From the NCBI GenBank assembly GCA_963751615.1, contig CAVVVG010000007.1:434001-498000 (forward strand): 64,000 bases of DNA. Direction: 5' to 3'. Shown here in pieces: positions 9,070-18,197 of the stretch (the first letter of the stretch is position 1; every line of letters begins with the position of its first letter). A program made the position numbers and the translations under genes. Below the pieces are notes generated by a model that had not been told where the DNA came from, made no database searches, and saw nothing but the letters and a program-made list of their open reading frames with translations. Origin of the DNA: Palsa-892 sp963751615 (GTDB lineage: Bacteria; Pseudomonadota; Alphaproteobacteria; Rhizobiales; Xanthobacteraceae).

Positions 9070-10053
9070 ATGAACAAGCAGTTGTTGAACCGGCGCGAAT
9101 TTAATGGATTTTGCGCAGCGCTCGGCTCATCGCTTCCCGTCGTCAGCGCAATGTTTGCGGTGCAATCAGGTGCATCGGCTCTAACTGCGGCCACTGGTGT
9201 GGCTTCAAGCGGTGCAGGGCGTACGGTAAAGTTCCGCGACGGCACCGTCGTTCCGGCACTGGGCCAGGGCTCTTGGCGTCTCGCGCAGGGAAGACATCCG
9301 GAAGCTGTTGAGGAAGAAGCGCTGCGCACTGGCCTTTCGCTCGGGATGACGTTGATCGACACGGCGGAGTTGTACAGCAACGGCCGCTCTGAGGAACTCA
9401 TCGGCCATGTGATTGCCGGTCAGCGCGACCGCGTATTCCTGGTCTCCAAGGTACTGCCCGAACATGTGACGGGAAACGGAATTGCGCGCGCTTGCGAGGC
9501 GAGCCTCACTCGTCTCGGCACTGATCATCTCGATCTCTACTTGCTGCACTGGCGACGTTGGGTCACCAACCTCTCCAGCGTTGTGAAGGCGTTCGAAAGT
9601 CTACGCGCAGCGGGAAAGATTCACGCCTGGGGCGTGTCCAACTTCAACGTCAACGACATGGAAGACCTCTTTCGTGTTCCACACGGCGATCGCTGCGCGA
9701 CCAATCAGGTCCTTTACAACGTCGGCAGCCGCGGCATTGAGTATGATCTGCTGCCATGGTGCGAGCAGCATGGTATGCCGGTGATGGCCTATACTCCGCT
9801 CGGCGGCGCTAGCCTGCTGCGTGACCCCACACTTGCACGTATCGGCGCAGCACACGGTTGCTCGGCGAGCGCGGTCGCGCTGGCCTGGGCCATCCGCAGC
9901 GGTAACGTTATCGCAATTCCCGAATCCGGCTCGGCCGCGCATGTAAAGGAGAATGCCATCGCGCTCTCACTGACGCTCACGCCGCAGGAACTTGAGACAC
10001 TGGATGCAGCGCATCCACCGCCCGACCACCAGATGCCGCTCGACCGCGGCTGA
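9070..10053 (+). CDS. Tat-exported aldo/keto reductase, copy 1
   Basis: An NADPH-dependent aldo/keto reductase of about 327 residues. The start MNKQLLNRREFNGFCAALGS carries a twin-arginine motif followed by a hydrophobic Ala-rich stretch, so the folded enzyme is probably exported. The AKR tetrad is visible: Asp and Tyr in IDTAELYSNGRS, Lys in FLVSKV, His in YLLHW. GVSNFNV, NQVLYN and the C-terminal IPESGSAAHVKENA cofactor loop also fit. I chose the ATG at 9070, preceded by GGTGGAAG; the frame also has a GTG at 9055, matching the ATG start of the paralogue. An inverted, closely similar copy lies at 23507-24475. The physiological substrate is unknown. The gene is monocistronic. Confidence 0.9.
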   Translation: MNKQLLNRREFNGFCAALGSSLPVVSAMFAVQSGASALTAATGVASSGAGRTVKFRDGTVVPALGQGSWRLAQGRHPEAVEEEALRTGLSLGMTLIDTAELYSNGRSEELIGHVIAGQRDRVFLVSKVLPEHVTGNGIARACEASLTRLGTDHLDLYLLHWRRWVTNLSSVVKAFESLRAAGKIHAWGVSNFNVNDMEDLFRVPHGDRCATNQVLYNVGSRGIEYDLLPWCEQHGMPVMAYTPLGGASLLRDPTLARIGAAHGCSASAVALAWAIRSGNVIAIPESGSAAHVKENAIALSLTLTPQELETLDAAHPPPDHQMPLDRG

Positions 10054-10270
10054 GTAAATAAGTCCGCTGTCCACCATTTAATTTCGGTACAAACGGAATG
10101 TGACAGGCATCCACGTCGGCTTCAAGCACAGGTTGTTGGGTTGGCCGGCCGATATAAGTAGACGATTCCTTATTTATAATTTTCCTCGTTCAGTCGCTCC
10201 CTCAGTAGACATATGATGATTGATCACTGCCCATAGCTGAATCTAATATATTTCCAATAAGAGAGCGGCC

Positions 10271-11476
10271 ATGACAATTTGTTTCATTCGTCGATATTTG
10301 TACTTGTTAGCAGTGTTACTCGCCATTGCCGATATTCGACCCAGCACAGCAGTAGAAACGGGCAATAGGTCGAATGCGCATCCCAACAGTGGGCCGGCAG
10401 AAATACAAAGGGAAAAATATCAAAGAAAATTGATTATCTTTCTATCAGAACATAAAAAATTCGAAGACAAGGCCAAGGTCTATTGGGACCTTGTGAGCCA
10501 AAAACGTCGCGTCAGAAATGACAAGCGAGCAAATCAACAACCGATCACGCTCGACGATTACGTGCTTACTCAACCGCCAATCTATACTGGACCCGAGAAA
10601 CCCATTGATCCGTTCATTGCAATTCCAAGCCCGCCGATTCCGACAAAGCCGATACCAGTGGTGGCGGATTTTCTGAAGGCCGCGAAGGAGCAATTTCAAT
10701 TTGTGCCTAAGCGACCCAAAGACGAATTGGAATATAAGCGCATATACGCCAAGGTTGCGGCTCGTGCTGGTCTAACTAGAGATCACGTCGTCCGGATTTA
10801 CGGCTTCGAATCCGGCGGCAACGGAACTTATGATGTCCAGGCGGGATTGGAATATGACACACCTGGGGCTCACGCAATCTCGACCGCACTCGGCTACAAT
10901 CAATTGCTGGCTACAAATTCGGTTGAACTCCTGGCTGAAAATGGCGACGAATTCGTTGAGACATTGGTCAAGCGCCTAAGCACGTTATCGGGCAAAGAAA
11001 AGAGGTTGCTCGAAGAGAAAATCAAAATTGTTCAACGGATGATCGAATTTGTGAGATCGGTGCCGGACCGTTGGAGCGAGCACGAAAAGCTGGCAAATAC
11101 GCTCAAAGGCCACGGCGTCCATGCACTAATCCTTGACATTGATGTTGGTCCCCTACTGCAAACTCAAAAGTTGCTAACTTCAATTTCATTTGCGCGCAAA
11201 AGTGGATTTCATCGGGATTTAACAGCTGCGGAGCTTGAGATGTTAAATCTTACCGGAGATGGTACCGGATTCGATATGGTGACGATGCCAATAAATATAC
11301 GAAAGATTGTTCCTACTTCTAATTTCTTTCAGAGGACTGGATATGAACGCAATCCAGTAGCGAGCGAGAATAATGTCGTCGCAAAGCTACTGGAGGCAAC
11401 AAATTCCAAAATGGATGATGAAATGAAATTGCAAGGCGCTCAGGATTTGGCAGCGGCTTTCTTAGCAACCGATTGA
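10271..11476 (+). CDS. secreted protein with lysozyme/transglycosylase-like segment
   Basis: A 401-residue protein with an N-terminal hydrophobic signal (RRYLYLLAVLLAIADIR). A Pro-rich linker (residues about 108-130, IPSPPIPTKPIPVV) follows a charged helical section. Residues about 170-230 read VRIYGFESGGNGTYDVQ, then AISTALGYNQLLATNSVELL. This resembles the SLT-type fold, where the Glu of an ESG motif is catalytic and GLMQL-like residues follow. That link is inference from pattern, not a confirmed domain match. The C-terminal half is helical and not recognised. Codon and base use is AT-richer than the metabolic genes, like the PLA2-like gene upstream. It stands alone, with no visible partner. 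Confidence 0.5.
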   Translation: MTICFIRRYLYLLAVLLAIADIRPSTAVETGNRSNAHPNSGPAEIQREKYQRKLIIFLSEHKKFEDKAKVYWDLVSQKRRVRNDKRANQQPITLDDYVLTQPPIYTGPEKPIDPFIAIPSPPIPTKPIPVVADFLKAAKEQFQFVPKRPKDELEYKRIYAKVAARAGLTRDHVVRIYGFESGGNGTYDVQAGLEYDTPGAHAISTALGYNQLLATNSVELLAENGDEFVETLVKRLSTLSGKEKRLLEEKIKIVQRMIEFVRSVPDRWSEHEKLANTLKGHGVHALILDIDVGPLLQTQKLLTSISFARKSGFHRDLTAAELEMLNLTGDGTGFDMVTMPINIRKIVPTSNFFQRTGYERNPVASENNVVAKLLEATNSKMDDEMKLQGAQDLAAAFLATD

Positions 11477-11736
11477 GCAACAAAATGGAACGATCTATCC
11501 AAGGTCCCTACTTTACGATCAAACACATCTCGGCCGTGTTTGTTTTGAGGGTGTGACATTATGACATACGGCGTCACGTCGCTTTTGACTGAAGCGGACT
11601 AGCGGCATGGCTGGCCCACTTCGGGTAGGTGAGCAACAATTAATGGCTGGCTGGGTTATTCCACTGCGGTAGTAGACGATCGATTCGGGTTGAACCTATC
11701 TTTGAGGGCTTGATGCTACATCATTCGCCTTAGCTA

Positions 11737-12762
11737 TCAACACGGTATGGAGCTATCGCTCATGCTGGCATTGAGCATGATTCTCAACGCGAGCCGCTCG
11801 TCTTCGTGACGCTACGTGGTGTGCTCCTTCGGCCGCGGGACGGTTTAGAAGCTCGGGCTTTCGTTTTTGCTGATGTCGAGACGTGGAGATGCCAGGCTTT
11901 GCGGTTGTCACTAAGCTGGTCCGCTTTGCTGTTAAGTAGATTTCGTGGTACTCCGCTTTACAGTTGCAAGTCGATACTTGAGCGACGTCAAGTCTTTCTT
12001 TGCGGATTTGGTGGCGGTCCACAAGTTCCACCGTACATGTTCGTGACATACGCACCGGCGGATTGGGCGGCGACACGATTTCGACTGGTGCTTCGCTAGC
12101 TGGGAGGGTTTGTTTGACACCTTTTGTTGACAGCACATTCCCAGTGCTGGCCTCGATCGCGGTAATGGTTTCGCCGGCGTCTCCAAGATCGGTTGCCGGA
12201 CAGTGCTGGTGAGGAGCAGGCGGTCAATGCCGTTGTGAACGGCGACCCCATGTGGATATGGCTTGGGCAGTGAAATCGTCTTGATTGGTTTGTCGTTTAC
12301 AGCGTCACCAACGATGAGCTTACTTGACCCCATGCAAGTGAGGTACCAAGTCTTGTTATCTTCAGAAAAAACAACGTCCTCACCGACTTGGCAATCTGGC
12401 ACAGATATTATCTGCGCGTTGAAAGGACGCTTCGACATGTCGATCACGCGCAGCTCACCTTTGCCGAGCGCGGTGACGTAAGCTTTGGAGGAATCACGAT
12501 TGTAGAAAATATGATGAGCGACGAGATCGGCCGGCAGCGGGATTGTCTCAACAATCTTACCATAGGCCGCCGAGGCAGGATCCACGTCGACTAACGCGAT
12601 GCCTTCCTGTCGTGTCTGACCAGGCACTGGGGTCTTGTAAGCTTTGAGCGCGTCCGCAGGTTTGCTCTCGTAGTTGAGCAATGCGAGAATTTCCGCATTG
12701 CCAATGCAAGGCCACGAAAAACCAGCGAGTGTGGCCACAGCAATTACGCATAACCTTTTCAT
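11737..12762 (-). pseudogene. decayed YncE-type beta-propeller (quinoprotein-like) gene
   Basis: The N-terminus is intact: signal peptide KRLCVIAVATLAGFSWPC ending near GNAE, then propeller-like repeats such as AYKTPVPGQTRQEGIALVDV, AHHIFYNRDSSKAYVTALGK and KPYPHGVAVHNGIDRLLLTS. After about residue 190 the homology jumps between frames: DLGDAGETITAIEASTGNVL in one frame, a piece resembling AYVTNMYGG in another, then TTAKPG and AAEGAHHVA in the first of these again, and a last piece MSDSSI. At least three frameshifts are needed, so it is dead as read. Intact relatives are periplasmic seven-bladed propellers found with cupredoxins and quinoproteins. The genes just across the divergent gap are also broken. 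Confidence 0.75.
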
Positions 12763-12836
12763 GGTATCCTCCCCTAGGATGACGTGTTCGACGAAAGCAT
12801 ATTATGCTCGCGATAACAGGCAAGCGCGAGGGGCAG

Positions 12837-13223
12837 ATGAGCGGTCGTCGTGCACCAGGCAGTCACGCTGCGCTATCGGTCATCATGGCTATGATTGCGA
12901 CTGCAGCTTTCATTGGCAATACAAGCTTTGTCTGGCGCAAAGCACCGTCGTCGAGACACGCCGCTTTGAGCTACATATCGAAAACGGGCAGCTAGTCGGC
13001 AATGTGAAGGCTATCCAGGTCAAACGAAACGAATTGTCGAACTCATCTGGTCCGCCGATCGCCGCACCGTTCTTCACCTGCACGGGTACGACATCGAGGC
13101 CACGGTCAATCCGGAGAAACGCAGCTCATGGCGTTTCGGGCACGCGCGACCGGACGTTTCCCAATTGAGGCTCATGGTGCCCGTCACACGGTCCTGCTCT
13201 ACCTCGAAGTGCATCCGCGGTAG
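12837..13223 (+). pseudogene. decayed cupredoxin-like periplasmic protein gene
   Basis: Pieces of one protein lie in three frames. An N-terminal membrane segment (SVIMAMIATAAFIG) leads into LAQSTVVETRRFELHIENGQ and GNVKAIQVKRNE. The next frame gives IVELIWSADRRTVLHLHGYD and IEATVNPEK. A third gives MAFRARATGRFPIEAHG, ARHTVLLYLEVHPR and a stop at 13221-13223. The pattern of HLHGYD followed by FPIEAHG is that of cupredoxin-like domains, although the full copper ligand set is not obvious. At least two or three frameshifts make it non-functional as read. It is followed after only six bases by another broken gene on the same strand. Confidence 0.7.
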
Positions 13224-13229
13224 TCGCGC

Positions 13230-14662
13230 ATGAAACGGGCTGCGACACTTTTGCAGCGGCCTTGATCGCGCTTCCGGCGTTCGGCGGTGACGCATTCGCG
13301 CATGCGCTCGCCAGCGTTACGATTTGCCGCTCCCGCTCGGTTATTTTCTCATCGCTTCAGGTGTGGTCGTTGTCATGACGTTTGTGATCCTCGCGCTATT
13401 CTGGAGAGCCAGCGACGAACCCATCGAAGCACGCGATTATACGATCCTGCGCGGAACGGTCCCGACTTGGTCGTGGCAAGCTTGCAGATCCTCACCGTCG
13501 TCGCACTGATATTGCTGATTGCTGCCGGTTTATTCGGCAATCCTGCCACCTTCAAAAATATCACACCGGTCGCCGTCTGGGTGATTTGGTGGGTGGGATT
13601 TGGTTTTCTGACGGCGTTCGTCGGGAATATCTGGCCACTGATCAATCCCTGGAGCTCCGTTTTTGGTTTTGCCGAGACGTTGGCGCGGCCGTGGACCAGC
13701 AGATTTTCATTCCACGCACATTATCCGCGCTGGCTCGGCGTATGGCCGAGCTGTGTGTTGTTTCTCCTGTTCGCCTGGCTCGAACTCGTTGCGCCAAGCC
13801 GCGACGTGCCCCGCAATGTCGCAATCGCGATTCTCATCTATTCTGTATTCACGTGGACCGGCTTCGTCACTTTCGGTCGCAACACTTGGCTCAAGAACGG
13901 CGAAGTTTTTTCCATTGCCTTCGGCCTGTTCGGCCGGTTTGCACCACTTAATTTTACCAATGATGGCCGATGGCGCGTCAGTCTCCGTCCATTCGCCACC
14001 GGGCTGCTGACACGCACACCACTCGAACCATCAATGACGGCATTTAGTTTGCTGATGCTGGGAACGGTGACAGTCGATGGATTTATGGAAACGCCGCTAT
14101 GGGCCGCGGTCGTGGAGCGGGTACTTACCGATCCCGGACGTGTCGACGCCAATCCGTGGGCGTACATGGCCATGCAGACCGCGCTGCTCATCGCAGGTCC
14201 ACTGACGTTGACGGGGCTTTATCTCGTCGTTATCGCTTTGATGGCGCAGATCTCGGGCTCGAACCGGCAAAGTTGTCGGGACTGTATGTCCTTTCTCTCA
14301 TACCCATTGCTATCGCGTATCACCTTTCACACTATTTTTCGCTGTTCGCGATCGCCGGTCAGTTCATCATCCCACTTGCGTCCGACCCCTTCGGTTACGG
14401 GTGGGATTTGTTCGGCACAATGCTTTACCGGATTGACATCGGTGTCGTTGATGCGAAGTCCATCTGGTATCTCTCGGTCGTTGCTATTGTAACGGGCCAC
14501 ATCGTCGCGGTGTGGGTCGGACATGTCACAGCGTCCGCGATGTTCCGCGATAAACGCGCCGCGGGCCGAAGCCAATATCCAATGCTCGTCCTAATGGTCA
14601 CCTACACAATGCTGAGCCTTTGGATTCTTGCTCAACCCATTGTGGAACCGAACACAAGGTGA
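13230..14662 (+). pseudogene. decayed polytopic membrane protein gene
   Basis: Starts MKRAATLL and continues, in shifting frames, as a signal-like segment, RYDLPLPLGYFLIASGVVVV-type membrane helices, then a long open stretch (about 13480-14270) with many helices: VWVIWWVGFGFLTAFVGNIW, PLINPWSSVFGFAETLARP, YPRWLGVWPSCVLFLLFAWL, LKNGEVFSIAFGLFGRFAP. The C-terminal part (KLSGLYVLSLIPIAIAYHLS, WVGHVTASAMF, LSLWILAQPIVE) lies in another frame ending at 14662. At least three frameshifts. Relatives are large membrane proteins, some annotated as fenitrothion hydrolase, often next to cupredoxin genes; the true role of the family is unclear. It ends just before the liv operon on the opposite strand. 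Confidence 0.75.
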
Positions 14663-14805
14663 CGCCGACGGCACTAAGGGGACATTTCCGAGCCCCTGAT
14701 CAATGCAATTATCTCGGCGAGCCGCGCGTTTTTTTTCTGAACCGTTCAAGATCAGATCAGTATTTCGCCTAGTTGAGGCGTCGCTCCGCTTCGCGGAAAT
14801 ATCGG

Positions 14806-15546
14806 CTAGGCAGGAGATTTCCAATCGTGTTGTTCCCAATCTTCCACGCTCGCACCCGCTAACGACTTTACGCGCGCTTCATCGGCCGCAAGTTCCCTTG
14901 CAGGCCCCGAATAAACCACGGCGCCGTCATCCAAAACATAGGCATAGTCGGCAATTTCCAAACTCATGCGAACATTCTGTTCAACTAGCAAAACCGAAAT
15001 GCCTTCACTACGCATCTGCGCGACAATCCTAAAAACATCGCGCACAACCAGCGGCGCAAGACCTTGACTCGGCTCATCCAGCATCAGCAGCTTCGGGTTG
15101 AGCAGTAGTGCACGCCCGATCGCGAGCATTTCCTGCTCACCACCCGATAGCTGGCGGCCGCAACTCATCTTGCGCTCCGAAAGTTGCGGAAAGAGTTTGT
15201 AGATTCGATCGGTTGTCCATGGACCGCCGCGCTCGAGTGGAACCTTCAGGTTTTCTTCGACGGTCAGATTCGGGAAAATACGCCGTCCCTCTGGCACATA
15301 ACCAACACCTTGTGCCGCGATCCGAAATGCTGGCCAGCGCGCCATTTCCACTCCGAAAACCGTGACGCTTCCTTCACGCGGCGGTGTCAAGCCCATCAGA
15401 CTGCGGAGTGTTGTCGTCTTGCCCGCGCCGTTGCGGCCAAGCAACGTCGTAATCTTGCTCTCGGTGACCTCGAGGCTCACACCGTGCAGAATATGACTCT
15501 TGCCATAATAGGTATGGAGGCCCTCAGCCTTCAACGCTGCGCTCAT
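14806..15546 (-). CDS. livF: branched-chain amino acid type ABC transporter ATP-binding protein LivF
   Basis: A 246-residue cytoplasmic ATPase that powers uptake through LivHM. Walker A is GRNGAGKTT, the ABC signature is LSGGEQEMLAIGRAL, Walker B is LLMLDEPSQGLAP and the H-loop region (ISVLLVEQNVRMSLEIADYA) is the LivF type. Length is normal. Its ATG overlaps the livG stop by four bases, so it is the last of four tightly coupled genes. Substrate cannot be read from an ATPase; hydrophobic amino acids, amides or aromatic acids are all known for this family. Confidence 0.95.
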   Translation of the reverse strand: MSAALKAEGLHTYYGKSHILHGVSLEVTESKITTLLGRNGAGKTTTLRSLMGLTPPREGSVTVFGVEMARWPAFRIAAQGVGYVPEGRRIFPNLTVEENLKVPLERGGPWTTDRIYKLFPQLSERKMSCGRQLSGGEQEMLAIGRALLLNPKLLMLDEPSQGLAPLVVRDVFRIVAQMRSEGISVLLVEQNVRMSLEIADYAYVLDDGAVVYSGPARELAADEARVKSLAGASVEDWEQHDWKSPA

Positions 15547-16292
15547 GCCGCTTTCCCCAGATAGGCAGCCTGTACCGCTTCGTTTGCCGCTATTTCTTTC
15601 GGCGTGCCCTCAGTGAGGAGCGATCCTTGATCCAGCACGGTGATGCGGTCGGCAAGATGAAATACGACGCGCATATCGTGTTCGATCAGCACGATTGTAA
15701 AACTGCTTTCACGGTGCAGCCGTCGTACAAGCTGAGTGATGTCGTAAGTTTCTTGATCGCCCATGCCTGCCGTTGGCTCGTCAAGCAATAGCAGTCGCGG
15801 GCGAAGCACGAGTGCCATCGCGATTTCGGCCGCGCGCTGGTGTCCAGGCGCTAACTCACCAACAAGTCGGTCCGTCTTATCGGTCAGGCCACACAATATC
15901 AGCGTTTCATCGATGTGGCGCTTTAATTCATTTTTTTCCGAATTGCTGATCCAGGGGCGCAGCCGAAAACCCGCAGCAACTTCCGCACCAATACGAACGT
16001 TTTCGAACACTGTAAGCTCCGGAAAGATTTCCGTGATCTGGAACGTCCGCGCCATGCCAAGGGTAACGCGCTCATGTGCCGATAGTGCGGTCACGTCTTT
16101 ATCTTCGAATACAACTGTTCCATGGGTAGGCGGGAAAAGACCGCTGATCAAATTGAAGAACGTAGTCTTACCTGCGCCATTTGGGCCAATGATGGCGCGC
16201 AATTCACCCCGCTTCACAGTAAGGGAAACATCTCGCACGGCAACCAGGCTGCCGAAGCTTTTCGTCGCGTTCCTGACTTCCAGGAGGCTCAT
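15543..16292 (-). CDS. livG: branched-chain amino acid type ABC transporter ATP-binding protein LivG
   Basis: The 249-residue second ATPase of the transporter. Walker A is GPNGAGKTTFFNLISG and Walker B is LLLLDEPTAGMG. The region after MARTFQITEIFPELTVFENV and the C-terminal QGSLLTEGTPKEIAANEAVQ, AAYLG are LivG-specific. The signature sequence reads LAPGHQRAAEIAMAL, which departs from the usual LS-GEQ form (Ala-Pro-Gly-His) but keeps spacing, and could reflect subfamily variation. It overlaps both livM and livF by four bases. Acts as a heterodimer with LivF at the inner membrane. Confidence 0.94.
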   Translation of the reverse strand: MSLLEVRNATKSFGSLVAVRDVSLTVKRGELRAIIGPNGAGKTTFFNLISGLFPPTHGTVVFEDKDVTALSAHERVTLGMARTFQITEIFPELTVFENVRIGAEVAAGFRLRPWISNSEKNELKRHIDETLILCGLTDKTDRLVGELAPGHQRAAEIAMALVLRPRLLLLDEPTAGMGDQETYDITQLVRRLHRESSFTIVLIEHDMRVVFHLADRITVLDQGSLLTEGTPKEIAANEAVQAAYLGKAA

Positions 16293-17245
16293 GCTTCGCT
16301 CTTGCGCCGGATCGCACCGAGGAGACCGCGCGGAAAGAACAGCACGACCAGCACAAACAGCAACCCAACAAAGGACATCCAGTTGATGGTTATGCTCGAA
16401 AGATAGTCCTGCAAAATGACGAATACCGCCGCGCCCAAGAGCGGTCCCCAGAAGGAGCGCATCCCACCCATCACCGCCATCATGACGAAATCACCGGACT
16501 GGCTGTAATGCAGTCCGCGTGGATCGGCGAAATTGTTGACGAGCGCATAGAGCGCGCCGGCAAGCCCCATGAAAAAGCACGACAGCGTGAAGGCGATCCA
16601 GATATGGCGCTCGACCGGAATGCCGAGGAAGCGCGCGCGGCGCTCGTTCTCGCGGATCGCGAGCATGGTACGGCCGAAGGGCGAGCGCAGGATGAAACCC
16701 ATGAGGGAGACCGCGAGCGCGAAGCACAGCAGCACGAAATAATAGAAGGCAGTGCTGTCGTTCAGGATGTCGATGGTGGCGAATCCTAAATGCAGCGGCT
16801 GGCGTGAGAACGGACGCAAGCCATCGTCGCCGCCGGTCAGCGACGACCACTGGAAGGCGATGTAGTAAAACACCTGGCCGAAGGCGATTGTGACCATAGC
16901 GAAATACACGCCGCGGCGGCGTACGATCAGCGCGCCGAGCAGGCCGCCCATCACGCCACCGAGCATGGTTCCGGCAAGAAGCCCGAGCGGCGTTGACGGT
17001 GCGATGAATTTTAGGATCAGGCCGCAACCATAGGCGCCGAGCCCGAACCACGCGGCGTGACCGAAGGAAAGCACCCCGGTGAATCCGAGTAGGAAGTTCA
17101 CCGACATTGCAGCTAACCCCAGCACGAGAACACGCGTGCCGAGCGCCGTATAGCCGCCGAGCAGCCCCATCCAATAGGGCGCTAGCAACAGCAAAACCCA
17201 GATGATGGCGAGAGCGATCAGCTTTCGCGTCTGTTCGGCGCTCAT
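16289..17245 (-). CDS. livM: branched-chain amino acid type ABC transporter permease LivM
   Basis: A 318-residue inner-membrane permease with about nine helices. Diagnostic pieces are LGLAAMSVNFLLGFTGVLSF, GHAAWFGLGAYGCGL, the cytoplasmic loop RSPFGRTMLAIRENERRARF that contacts the ATPase, and MMAVMGGMRSFWGPLLGAAV. It ends RGLLGAIRRKSEA. It overlaps livH and livG by four bases each, so the three are translationally coupled. It pairs with LivH to form the channel. Confidence 0.95.
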   Translation of the reverse strand: MSAEQTRKLIALAIIWVLLLLAPYWMGLLGGYTALGTRVLVLGLAAMSVNFLLGFTGVLSFGHAAWFGLGAYGCGLILKFIAPSTPLGLLAGTMLGGVMGGLLGALIVRRRGVYFAMVTIAFGQVFYYIAFQWSSLTGGDDGLRPFSRQPLHLGFATIDILNDSTAFYYFVLLCFALAVSLMGFILRSPFGRTMLAIRENERRARFLGIPVERHIWIAFTLSCFFMGLAGALYALVNNFADPRGLHYSQSGDFVMMAVMGGMRSFWGPLLGAAVFVILQDYLSSITINWMSFVGLLFVLVVLFFPRGLLGAIRRKSEA

Positions 17246-18111
17246 GTCATCATGCCTTCTTCACCCAGCAAACCGCGCGGGCGGATCAGAAGAACGACTG
17301 CCATCAGCACGTACATGATCGCTTCACTCGCCGCCGGCAGAAATACCGCGGCCAAGCCCGACGCGACGCCGATCAGCAATCCGCCAAGAAGCGTACCCGT
17401 GAGGCTACCGACACCGCCGACAATGATGGCGATGAAACTCGGCATTAAAACCCCTGCTCCCATGGTCGGCTCGAGCCCAAGCTGGCCGGACGCGAGCACG
17501 CCGCTCAAACCCGCGAGGAAGATGCCGACGGCAAAATTGAGCGAGCGCAGCGTGCGCACGTTTACGCCCAGCGCCGATACGGTTTCGAGATCGAGGGTGC
17601 CGGCGCGGATGCGAATACCGAGGCGGGTGTAGCGCAACAGCAAGAAGAGCAGTGCAATGGCTAACAGCACAACTACCACCATGAACACTCGGTAGCCGGT
17701 GATGAAGAAAAATTCGTAGCTCAACGGCTGCGCGAGGAAGGCCGGGATCGTTACCGGCTTGCCTTGCGCGCCCCAGATAAAGCGCGTGCCATCCTCGATG
17801 ATGAACGCCAGCCCGAAGGTAAGTAGCAGGCTATAGAGCGGATCGCGTCCGTAGAGCGGCCGGATCAAGAACCGCTCGACCACGATGCCGATGGCGGCGG
17901 TCAGTGGCGGCGCGATGAGCAACGCGCCCCAGAAGCCTACATATGGCGTAAGGGTGTAGGCGATGTAGCCGCCGATCACGAGAAAGCCGCCATGGGCGAA
18001 ATTGATGACGTTGCTCAAATTGAGGATAAGCGACAGCCCGAGTGCCATCAGCACGTAGAAGGCGCCGATGATCAGGCCATTGGTGACATTGAAGAGGATA
18101 AGTTGGGTCAT
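17242..18111 (-). CDS. livH: branched-chain amino acid type ABC transporter permease LivH
   Basis: A 289-residue permease with about eight helices, beginning MTQLILFNVTNGLIIGAFYV. LNLSNVINFAHGGFLVIGGY, the ATPase-contact loop containing RIRAGTLDLETVSALGVNV, and FIAIIVGGVGSLTGTLLGG are typical of LivH. I take the ATG at 18111, where the membrane segment begins; a longer frame reaches 18165 but adds an unconserved charged leader. A hairpin lies between it and livK, so permease genes are probably made at a lower level than the binding protein. Confidence 0.94.
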   Translation of the reverse strand: MTQLILFNVTNGLIIGAFYVLMALGLSLILNLSNVINFAHGGFLVIGGYIAYTLTPYVGFWGALLIAPPLTAAIGIVVERFLIRPLYGRDPLYSLLLTFGLAFIIEDGTRFIWGAQGKPVTIPAFLAQPLSYEFFFITGYRVFMVVVVLLAIALLFLLLRYTRLGIRIRAGTLDLETVSALGVNVRTLRSLNFAVGIFLAGLSGVLASGQLGLEPTMGAGVLMPSFIAIIVGGVGSLTGTLLGGLLIGVASGLAAVFLPAASEAIMYVLMAVVLLIRPRGLLGEEGMMT

Positions 18112-18129
18112 CCGCTCACATAAGAATTG

Positions 18130-18174
18130 CCCCTCCCGGTCAGTCCGACAAACTCGACGGGCCAAAGGGAGGGG
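18130..18174 (-). terminator. intercistronic hairpin between livK and livH
   Basis: CCCCTCCC at the left and GGGAGGGG at the right form an eight-base GC stem, with further pairing inside. There is no T run, so it is more likely an mRNA-stabilising or attenuating hairpin than a full terminator. Such structures are usual between binding-protein and permease genes. Confidence 0.6.
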
Positions 18175-18197
18175 TGATCGTTAGGCTTGGAACTCCG

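Noticed and set aside
16491..17174. An Arg-rich 227-codon minus-strand frame
   Set aside because: It overlaps livM in another frame, and its Arg-rich composition is typical of an off-frame reading of a GC-rich gene.
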